Under the pieces are notes generated by a model. That model was given only the letters and a program-made list of their open reading frames with translations. It had not been told where the DNA came from and made no database searches. A stretch of 64,000 bases of DNA, taken from Colius striatus (Eukaryota > Chordata > Aves > Coliiformes > Coliidae). This document shows, in pieces, positions 49,101 to 59,500 of the stretch. Every line of letters starts with the position of its first letter. The stretch's first letter is position 1. The position numbers and the translations under genes are program-made. The DNA is taken from positions 21,368,501 to 21,432,500 of the forward strand of contig NC_084766.1 of NCBI RefSeq assembly GCF_028858725.1, in the 5' to 3' direction.

Positions 49101-52100
49101 GTGAAACACAGACACTACTATTTGCTATTTTTGAGTATCTGGATTATATCACTGTTCAACCACAATCTTGAGAATAACCATAAAGCAACAATTCAACAAT
49201 CAATATAAGAAAAAAAAAAACCACATTAATTTTCTGGAATGACTGGAAAAAGTACCTTCCATGAATCAATAAAGACATCAGTTACTGTTATAAGGCTTTC
49301 TATAACCTATGCAGAAGAAACATATCACTCAGTTGCTTATAATTACAAAAAGAAGTGGATCACAAAAATAATCCTAGCAAAAAATATTTGAATAAAGTGC
49401 TCAAAATTTTCCCTCTCTTGCTTGAAAATATAAAATCCAGACAAATATTTTGTATGTAAGCAAATGAATGCTACATAGCTACTTATATTACATCACTCAC
49501 TGTAATAAAAAGCAACAATACTCAATTTGCTAATATTTTCCCATCCTTTACATGTCTAATATTGTCTATAAACAAGCCTACCAATATACCAACTCTTTTT
49601 TCTGTTAAGAAATCAATTTCAAAATTGCTTTCCAAATGCTTTTTGTGTGTGGCACTGAAGCCCAAGATATTTTACTTTTTAAATGTTTTAATAGCAATTT
49701 TTAGTGAGCAGATGAAAGTGGAGTCTATTTGATAATTCTGTGAACCTGCATGGAAAAGGTAACCCAGGTGAAAAAATAAAAATCACAACAGTTGAACAGT
49801 TTGAAGTTTGGTCATATATCAGCATTTGTAGCTGGTAAGGTCTCTTTGAACATAACTTTAATAATCTGTCAGTAGATGAATGCAAAACAAGGAGGATTCT
49901 TTTCTTGTGGCCTATGTAGACACAATACATAAAATCCTGATATAGATAAAAATTTAGCCTGCTGTAGTGTTCCAGTGCCCACCCTTAAGCTAAAGAAACT
50001 CAATGAATCTTTGTAGTAATATAATCTAGTGTAAAATCCAATAAACCCTTTGTATAGCATCAGTGAAACTGTTGGAAGATATTTTTTTCCTGTACATGTA
50101 GCCAGGTAATACATAAGAAACCAAAGACCTACATGACAGTCTCAAAATTAAGCCAAATTAATTTTTTGCTTACAATTCAGTTTTGTGGCTTAGTTTGCTC
50201 TTAAGACAGTTGAAACATGCAATTATTTTTTTAACTTTTTGACCACCCACAGTGCACTAGTTATAGTGTTTGCTTGTCATAATTCTCCTTTTAAAAACAA
50301 AACAAAATACAAACCTCTTTTTATTGGGTTTTATCAACAATTTGTAACCATTAGAGTGTGATTCCAATAACATTTTGAACCTATTTCCTATCACTCAAAA
50401 GTCTACATAAACATATTCTGGAATGAAGTCTGGTAAGTCTTCACTGTAAGAATTTTAATTGTTTTCATATCCAATTTGAACACTACAGTAATGATATTCC
50501 TTCTTTTCATCACAATTCCTCTTCTGAATCAGTGCCATGTACTACTTTTCTTTAGGAACCTTCCATTAGAAATATTGAAATTCATTGGATTTGATCATTA
50601 TTACTTCATGGTGAAAATCCAATTACTTCTTGAACCAAGAAACTGTGTTGCTCAGGCTTAAGAATAGCCTCTTCTTTTCTTTTTTTCCCCCCAGACTGTG
50701 GAACTAGCTGTTCCAAGAAGCCATCATTTGAATTGTTGAGAAATTGCCTCTCAAAGATCTGTTCTGAAATAACATCTTGCCAATCTAAGCACAAGTACTT
50801 GAAGCAGTACATTATCACTTTTTAAAAAAACAAAAAACCATTGCATTTAGTTGCTTCTTTGCTTTCCTTCACACTGCATACTTTGTATGGTATTTCCATT
50901 ACATACTATAGGCAACCAAACCCATACTATAGGTATCCAAATTAAAAGTATAGGCTTCTTATACCATGAATAGAGGGAGGCGAAGTGCTTCAGGGGACAA
51001 TTAAGAGTACATCAGTGAGAAACCTGACTGCTTTGTTGATTACTCAGAGGACATGAACATTTCTGTTAGATGCCCAGGGTAGATTGTGAATAGGCCTGAA
51101 CCTCCCCAAAGCCTTTTTTCCTTTTTTTTTTTTTTACAATTAGGACAGGAAACTAATATTGAAATTTGCTAGAATAATGTCACCTGAACTACAATTTAAA
51201 TGCATGGAGAGTCTCTCACTAGTTCTTACTCCTCTGAAATTTTCTCCCTATAAGATGATTTTTCCAAGAGAGTATTTCCCATCTCAGCCTGTTCTAGACA
51301 GATTGTATCCTAAATAGCCCACTGTTGGTTTTTATTTCAGTCAGCTTTAAAAAAATGCAGAATATGTCTCAGTTGGACAGACATCCTAGTTTGCCTTCAT
51401 TTGCTTTTAGGTTTTCCATATTATTCTACCTATTTGGAATACAAACAAAGCTGTTTTGATAGCATCCTTAGTCAATGATACTCTTTGGCCCCACTGCTCC
51501 TCTGCTGCTTGTGGCTTTCTTCCTAATAACAAATAACAATTTCCCAGTTCTCTGCCATGTTCCCATGCTGGCAGCCTACATAATTCTGCATTGCATGTGT
51601 GAAGTTTATGCTTTTAAAAAAGCGCTCTGTCCTCTGCGATGTTTAAGGAACTACATAAAAATAAACAAAAAGCTCCTTTTAAGGCCTCAAGACATGTTTC
51701 TGTCTAGCAGTCTTACAACAAAACCAGAATAATTTTTCAGAAATCACAGGAATCCTGAGACAAAGGTGCTTTTTTTTCCCTGTGTAATTAGTTTTCATGA
51801 ACTCACACACATTTATCTGTGCTTCTGGTGTCAGGATCACAAGCTTCTACCTACCACTAAGAAGAATTTTCTCTGAACCATATCATGTGAACTGCCATCT
51901 CCACAGCTGGTCACCAAGCTGCTGAACAACTATCTTGGCTGCTGCATACATGGATACGGTATTTCAGTAACTCAATCACTTACCAGTACATCTTGTCAAC
52001 GACTCGCAGTGTATACCCTATCTTCTAGAAGGACTGCTTGGCTCGATGTTCCCTCCTCTCTGGGTCTCTGTGTTTCACTGTCTCCAAGTCTCCTTTCATC

Positions 52101-52709
52101 TTATGAAATCCCCTTTTTGTTCCAGAACAATATTTTTTATATTTATTCCACTCTACCCCCATCTGCTGGTAAAACAAAGCTAGCACATAGAATATACCAC
52201 TAACTACAGATGAGTGACTGGCAGAGAGAGAGAACCAGCTCCTGCTTTTTCCAAATGAGTATTACTTGAGAGACTAGATGACACAGGGAACAGAGAATGG
52301 AAGTTCCTTTAAAAAAACAGGTGCACATATATTCACTGTTGTACAACTTGTACTGCTTTGATTTCTTAAATTGATCAGCCTCTCTTTTCGTTCAGAAAAA
52401 GTAGCTTGCGCTGAGAAAGTTTTCATTTATAGTTTATAAAATTTAGTAACTAAACAATAGACCACTTCTGTTTCTTTTCTTTCTAGGCATGTTTTATTAA
52501 TTCCTGATGTACAGCATTATTGTTGGTTGGTGTTCTTTTTCCAACTCTCACCTAGAAATATTTCGAATTGAATAAATTTTAAATCAGTCTCCTTTCAGTG
52601 TAAGTTAAATTTCTGGACACATGAAATGTCCTGTTAATTCTAGCACTCTGCTTACAAGAGCAAGGCAAACCACTGCAGAGACCAATTAGAAAGAGTTAAG
52701 AAATGATAA
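43197..52709. other. Long spacer between LTR cluster and CR1; simple repeats only
   Basis: About 9.5 kb with no recognisable exon, RNA gene or transposon. It has a (CTTTT)4 run at 43400-43422, a 23-base A run at 46811-46833 and several shorter A runs. Open frames are at chance length. Confidence 0.5.
46811..46833 (+). repeat. A23 homopolymer
   Basis: Twenty-three consecutive A residues. No retrocopy or SINE body is recognisable immediately upstream, so I treat it as a simple repeat. Confidence 0.9.
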
Positions 52710-53364
52710 TAAGCTAAATATGAGCCAGCAATGTGTCCTTGTGGCCAAGAAGGCCAATGGCATCCTGGGATGCATCAATAAGAGTATGGCCAGCAGGTCA
52801 AGGGAGGTTCTTCTCCCCCTCTACTCTGTCCTGGTGAGGCCTCATCTGGAGTCCTGTGTCCAGTTCTGGGCTCCTCAGCTCAAGAGGGACAGGGAAGTGC
52901 TGGAGAGAGTCCAGTGCAGGGCCACCAAGATGATTAGGGGAATGGAACATCTTTCATACGAGGAAAGGCTGCAGGAACTGGGGCTGTTTAGTCTGGAGGA
53001 GATTGATGGGAGATCTTATTAATATTTATAAATATCTAAAGGGTGGGTGTCAGGAGGTTGGGACATCCCTTTTTTCTATGGTAGCTAGCAACAGGACAAG
53101 GGATAATGGGATGAAGCTGGAACACAAAAAGTTCCACTTAAACATAAGAAAAAACTATTTCACTGTGAGGGTGAGGGTGAGGGAGCCCTGGCACAGGCTG
53201 CCCAGAGGGGTTGTGGAGTCTCCTTCCTTGGAGGTCTTCAAGACCCGCCTGGACATGTTCCTATGTGACCTGATCTAGGTGAACCTGCTTCTGCAGAGGG
53301 GTTGGACTAGATCTCTAAAGATCCCTTCGAACCCTACCATTCTATGATTCTATGATTCGATGAT
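52710..53364 (+). mobile_element. CR1 retroposon, longest copy in the window, with pol C-terminal remnant
   Basis: A 5'-truncated CR1 in plus orientation. A 100-codon open frame (52720-53022) reads as the C-terminal part of CR1 reverse transcriptase polyprotein (blocks such as [57 protein letters not shown]). It continues in another frame (53003-53278: [22 protein letters not shown]), so a frameshift near 53005-53020 has inactivated it. It ends with ATTCTATG-type octamers. This is transposon protein and not a host gene. Confidence 0.95.
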
Positions 53365-55890
53365 CACAAAAGGGTGGGCTGTCAGCTGAAAATCCTAAAT
53401 CTGATGGACTACCTTGTAGATTGACATGGATGATGTCTCTGCCCATAAGCAAACTTTAATTTCCTAAACAGAAAGAAAATAGGTTTCTTTTTAAGGCTCC
53501 TTTAGTCTGTCCATATCCAACAGTCCTCCTTTATTTTTTTTCTTTTCCTTTCATCCCGTCTCCTTTTTCTCTTTCCTTCTTTCTCTTTTCTGCCCTCTAG
53601 CGCCCAAAAAAGCGTGTTTCTAAACACAATTTAAGAAGATTTCAAAAATACTTTAATGCCTCTATTACGCCAAGTCATGCCACTAACAAAAATGCACTGC
53701 AAAAATAAAGGCTATCTTTGTATCACAAATTAAATACACACAAAAAAATAGCAGTTAAAGTTTCTGAGCTGCCAATGGCTGAGCCTCTCAGGTGTTGCTA
53801 GGATCAGATGGGTTATAACCCCGCTGCTGCTTCTAGAGACGTTCCTACCACATATATTGGGTGGGATTTGACATATAATTCAGATATAGTTTCCTAATCA
53901 TACAATTGTACAATTGTACAAAAGATCGAATAAAATTAAATATAAAATAAAATTTAAAATATGTTTATTTTACATGACATGAATCTCAAAAGTCAGTGTG
54001 AAAGCTATTAATATGCCAATCCTAAAGTATGCTGAGGGTCTTTTACTCACTAAATTCAAGGCTAAGTCCTGCACTTACAGTATAATATTGTTCAAAATTG
54101 GTTTCCCTTTACAGGGACGTGCCACAGTTTTACACTCAAGCTATCAGGAAGCCATACTGGAAAAGGAAGTCAAACTATAGCTAATTTAGAATAATAGTAT
54201 GGTTTTGGTATAACAATAAGAAAAGAATGGGGAGTTTGATTATTTTGGATCATGCTCTTTATAAATATTTTTTATCTTTTTTTTCATTAGTATTTGATAA
54301 TTAGTTTTGCCAAGGAAAGAAACATACACAGACTTTATAGTGAAAATTGTTCTGAACTCCTTTAGAAGACCTGAGGAGTAGGACATGTTTGCATTTACAG
54401 AGGTATTTACATTTCCATAAATTTTTAGATACATGGTTCCTTCTTTTGCAACGGAATCAGCTAACTTAATCCATTTGCTACTTCTGCTGAAGGCAGAAGG
54501 CCTGAAGAAGGGTTTATGAACTCAAGAGCTTGTATCTTTTTTTCCAGCTATGCTAAAGAGGCTAAAAAAGGGTAGCAGTACTACAGGTCTTGTTTTCAGA
54601 CTATGGAGCATGCGTATAGAAAGGACAGTTTTCATAATGCATATTTTGAAGAAGCTGGGAAGGTCTGAGATGACTGCAGGCCTATGAGCCACATTTGATG
54701 ACAGTTTATGCCAGAACATTATGGCCCCATGTAAAGCAGTGGATGAATTATGTATGTGTGACAAAGGTGACAGAGGGACTCTGGTCATAGCCTGACTTCT
54801 CCCTGCCTGCCAACCACAGCTTGTGATTTAAATGGTGATGGGGAGAAAAAGCAGCGGGATCACAGAAAATACACATGACCATGGCACAACGTGTTTGTCA
54901 AAGCACGTGGTTTCTGTCGTTGAGCTGGCTGCATTCTTCTGTCACATTTCACCTGTGGTTATGTGTAGATTAGTGAACTAAAAAATGCCAGAACATAAAC
55001 ACAGGCACTGGACTTTGACCTGTTAACTGTAGTTGGTTCTTGTCCTGGTAGAGCTACTCCCTAAAAAAAAATAATCCTGGGCACAGTTTAGGCATTAGCA
55101 TCGACCAGGGGTAAGCAATTTGGATGTGGCTGCCTGATTTCAGAGATATGGATGTTTTAACAGAAAAGACTGCACAAATTAGCAGCCCGATCTCTTTTCT
55201 GGTTCTTAGGCCATTTATTTTACAACAATGGTCTGAAAGTTCAATAGAGGCACATCTTCCCTGCCTTTGGCACAAGAAGCTACTGACACTATTCAACTAC
55301 TTTTCCGAAGTCTTTTATGAGTGGAAAAATACATTTCTGAATTACCGAATGAATCCTCTAGTTAGTCCCATCTAGGCTCAAACTTCTCCATCAGGTTTGT
55401 TAGGCTTGTAAGAGAGAAGGCAACACTGTTCATTCCCAAGACCTTCAATTGGGTAAGTCAACTAATGATACTGTTTCTGACATTAAGAAAGAAAATACTA
55501 ATTCATATTGTGTAAGTTCCATTGAATAGTTATTATGCAAACACTTAACTTCCTTTTGAGCAATGTGTTTTGCTATGTGAATATCTACATGGGGATCAGG
55601 AAATATGTGAATACCTACGTGACTATCACAAAATTATTAGCACCAAAATGCAGACTTGGGTATTTTACAGGGGAAAAAAATCCCTCAACAGCTGTCACCT
55701 CCTAATCCACATTCAGTTGCTGTAAGCACTAAAGGAACATTCTCTTCTTCTGGGGAAAACTGTTGGCACTGTTCAATCTCTCCCTGAGAAGGAGCCGGCA
55801 GCACGTTAACGACGGGTAATGCCGGTGGTGTCTTTTATCTTGCTTCCCCTCAACTTTGAAAAAAACACTGAAGAACTGTTCCACGTGAAC
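53365..55890. other. TNKS2 upstream region
   Basis: Mostly AT-rich DNA with no exon recognised. It includes a pyrimidine-rich stretch ending in a CTCF-like site (53592-53603) and two tandem ACAATTGT palindromes (53902-53917), discussed as findings. Confidence 0.45.
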
Positions 55891-56331
55891 AGGAATCCCG
55901 TTTCAGATCTTCTCCGGCTTCGCGGACGGCGGCAGGCAGCGACATGCCACGTTAACACGGGACGTTCGCGAGGTCACGTCGGTCTAAACACGATCCCCGG
56001 CTCTCAGCCACCCGAAGCCGCGCAGCTCCCCCGCGCCGCGCACGCTCACCACCCCACGGCGCATGCTCACCACCATGTCTCGAGCGCCCGGCCTGCAGCG
56101 GGTGGGTGGGAGGGTCGGGGGTAGTGCCGCGCCTGCGCAGTGAGGCCGGCAGCGGTTCTGCTGGCGCGGCTGCTCCACCCGAATCCTTCCGCCGCGATGC
56201 GCCGGGCCCAGCGCCCCGCCCAGCGGAGCGTGTGGAGCGGTGTCGCCGCGGAGGGCCGCGGGCTGTGAGCGGCGCGGCGCGGGCTGCTCGGCCGCCTGCG
56301 GCGGTCGCGGCCCGGCCCGGCCCGGCCCGGC
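55891..56331 (+). promoter_or_regulatory. TNKS2: TNKS2 CpG-island promoter and 5' UTR
   Basis: Base composition changes sharply from AT-rich to GC- and CpG-rich at about 55.9 kb and stays so through exon 1 to about 56.76 kb. No TATA box was seen. NRF-1-like sites are present: GCGCCTGCGCAG at 56129-56140 and GCGCATGC at 56059-56066. Four tandem CCCGG units (56311-56330) sit directly before the ATG. The transcription start cannot be fixed from sequence. Candidate short upstream ORFs lie at 56075-56143 and 56197-56268. Confidence 0.7.
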
Positions 56332-56533
56332 ATGGCGGGGCGGCGGTGCGCGGGCGGAGTGGCCGCCTTAGCTGAGGCTCCGGGCTGCGGCGCAGTGGCA
56401 GAGCCGGCACGGGAGCTCTTCGAGGCCTGCAGGAACGGAGACGTGGAGCGGGTCAAGCGGCTGGTGCGACCCGAGAACGTGAACAGCCGAGACACGGCAG
56501 GCAGGAAGTCCAGCCCGCTGCACTTTGCCGCAG
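56332..56533 (+). CDS. TNKS2: TNKS2 exon 1: tankyrase-2 N-terminus and start of the first ankyrin repeat
   Basis: Encodes the first 67 residues of tankyrase-2, a poly(ADP-ribose) polymerase that modifies axin, TRF1 and other partners through ankyrin-repeat clusters. The start MAGRRCAGG resembles human TNKS2 (MSGRRCAGG). The shared segment [20 protein letters not shown] is followed by [20 protein letters not shown], the beginning of ankyrin cluster 1. The N-terminus is short, with no His/Pro/Ser-rich region, which separates TNKS2 from TNKS. The exon ends with the first base of the Gly68 codon at 56533, before donor gtaccgg. SAM and catalytic PARP domains lie in exons beyond the window. Confidence 0.95.
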
Positions 56534-59500
56534 GTACCGGCCTGAATGTCCCTGTGGAGGAGGGGGAGCCCGAGGGGGTAGCCCCGCTGAGGCCAGGCCC
56601 GCTGCTGGGCCGTGCGCCGCCGCCTACCGCGGGGCCCGGGCAAGGCCGAGCCGGGCCGAGGAGAAGCGCTCCGCACAGATGTCGCCGCGGGGATGGGCCT
56701 GTGCGCAGCGAGAGGTCGGGGCGCTTCGGTGGCGCCCGTCCCGTGGTTGTGGCCATCTCCAGAGCGATTCCTGCTCTCGCGTGGGTGACTTGGAATTACC
56801 CACGCGATGGTGGTTGTGGAGCGGTACAAGTGGCGTCATGCTTCTACCTTTTTGTTGTTGTTGTTATTATTAAATAATCGTTAGATGATTGAGAGCATCT
56901 GGACTGGGGTTTAGATTGTTCGTGCTGTGACAGGTGATGTGTGTCCCAGGTACTGTTTCCAGCAGGCCTGCTCATTTTGAGAATTTCGCTCATAAAGAGT
57001 ATTTTTTGCATTCTATTGCAAACAGACTTTGTTAATTCGAGACTTACACAAACACTGACATCACAGAACAACTGCTTTCACTGGCAACAGGCCAAAAGAT
57101 TGTGTCCCACCTTTTGAGACAAAGACCTGACTGTCACTCTTGTTTTCATGTTGTTTGTTTTGATTCGATTACGGCATTAGATGTAGCACTGCGAGACTGT
57201 CGGCTGCAGAAGATGACAGCTTCTGTTCAGCTAAACAACATGGATTGTAATAAAAATGTCTGTTTCTTTGTAGTGCACTGTTCCCTGAACTCTGCACATA
57301 AACCAACATCACCTGTGCAGTGCACTTGTGTTTTGGAAAATTTTTCTACTTAAAGTGTCTTTCCCATGTATTCAATACACTTAACAGGTTCTTGAAAGTC
57401 TCTTTAGGCTACATTTCACAGATTTAAGAAGCTTGATCAATACAGGAGCCCAGGGCACAACTCGAAATACCCTGTAAGACGGAAACAGTTCTGCAGCTAT
57501 CATTTTATATGCAGCAGTCCCTCCGTGTCACTAATAAACTCTGAAATTCTAAACAAATGAGTATGTTGAACAGCATTTTGGAGAAGTGAGGAGTTTGGGT
57601 TTTTGTTATGGTTGATTTTTGTTCGGTTGATTTTTGGGTCCAGGAGGGAGATCTTCATGTAGTATAGTGCTCTAGTTTGTCTCTCTGTACATGAGTGGTC
57701 TGTCTTGACTTAGAAGAAACAGAGCTGTGGATCCATAGAGAGCTTTTTCTTTAAAAAAGGAATATTTGTTTGTGTAGTTGTTAGCCTTCTGATATGAAAC
57801 AGACCATTACCATGTTTATGTCTGCTTCAGACTTGATACAGAGAAAAGAATTGCTCCTCTCACAAGACTGTATGAGATGCAAAAGTTTCTGGTTAATGTA
57901 TTACATAAAATACTTGTTTAATTTTTTGATTTAACACCCTTCCATTGCTTCAGGTAGAACTCTGCTGTGGTCAGACTACCTGAAGTAGACTCAGTGTAAA
58001 AGATGGATATGAGTAAATCCTGAGTTTGGGGGTTATTGTTTTTATTTTACTTTGCTTTTTCCCCCTCATGGTTCACAATCAGAGTAATAGTAGCTTCTTT
58101 TGTCTGCTGTCTCTAAAGGAATTGCATTTCAGGAAGTGAAAGCAAGTTCTTGCTTTGTTTAGCTTAGGTGGCTAGGTGTTCTTAGAAAACACATTGCAAA
58201 ACTTCTCTGACTAATTTCATTCAAGACTTTGTTTCATGGAAGAGATGGAGCTGAAATATGAAGCTAGGTGTTGCATTGCCTTTTTTCTAACGGCATTCTG
58301 GGATCTGGACTTCTGGTCTGAAATCTGGTTTTTTAAGTCTTTTCTTAGGTCTTATATAGCAATTTTGTAAAGGTGGGGAACTGGGGCTGTTTAGAGAATA
58401 GGAGAATGAGGGGGAATCTTATTAATATTTACAAATATCTAAATGGTGGATGTCAGGAGGTTGAGGCATCCCTTTTTTCTGTGGTATCTAGCAACAGGAC
58501 AAGGGGTAATGGGATGAAGTGGAACACAAAAAATTCCATTTAAACATAAGAAAAACTATTTTACTGTGAGGATGATGGAGCCCTGGCACAGGCTGCCCAG
58601 GCAGGGTGTGGAGTCTCCTTCCTTGGAGGTCTTCAAGACCCACCTGAAAGCGTTGCTATGCAGCTTGATCTAGGTGGACCTGCTACTGCAGGGGGGTTGG
58701 ACTAGATGATTTATAAAGGTCCCTTCCAACCCTACCATTCTATGAAAATATATTTTCTAAAATGCAAACAAGACCCCTTGGGTATGTGTCATTATTAAAC
58801 ACGATATGTATTCAGGTTCTGCCTAAGGTTGCTCTTTGGATTGTGCAGTACGTAATTGTGTGTGTGGTAGATAAGCTATACTGAAGCTGAAGAGCCCACC
58901 AGACTTTGCAACATGATGGGCTTAGTCCTCTCTCACCATAAGTTGCATATACTTTAAGTCAATCCTTTTCATCACAATTTATGTAAAACTTCAAAGTATC
59001 GCAAGGTTTTAGGGAGTTGACAGGAACCAAAATGCCTTTCCTGCAAAATGAAATTCACCAAATAAATGAACGCCTTGGGCAAAGCAGGAGAGAATTGGAG
59101 CATAATGTGGTCTGATATGAGCCTTCCAGTTTCTACATGCAGGTAAACAAAATGCCATAATGGTTATCATGTGAAATGTGATTTTCATCTTGTACATGGG
59201 TCCAAAGGCTTTGTCCTTTACCAGAGTTGAGGTAAACAACTGAAAAAAAGCACTGGAAACTTTGAAACTCATGGGTTTTCATTGGATTTTCATCCCATCA
59301 GAATTAGATGGATGTCAGCTTATGATACAGCAGTGACTGTAAATAAATACATTTTAAAATGTACGAGTTTCTATTGTGATAAATATTCTGGATTTGTCAG
59401 CTAGAAGTTTGTAACTTTGGGGAAACAAGTGCAGTGAGCTGTCATAGATGGTACAAGAATGTCAACTGGAGGCCCTCAGTAGGACAGAAGGAAAAAGGAT

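Noticed and set aside
52720-53278. Open frames as a host gene
   Set aside because: The peptide is the C-terminal part of CR1 reverse transcriptase and is frameshifted, with the CR1 3' tail directly after it.
55952-56839. Long minus-strand frames opposite TNKS2 exon 1 (152, 229 and 153 codons)
   Set aside because: They are antisense shadows in a CpG island; composition is Arg/Pro/Ala-rich and the plus-strand exon is supported by protein identity and splice sites.
56332-56877. 181-codon read-through of TNKS2 exon 1 into intron 1
   Set aside because: Tankyrase identity stops exactly at the gtaccgg donor and resumes at 62835; the extension is intron.
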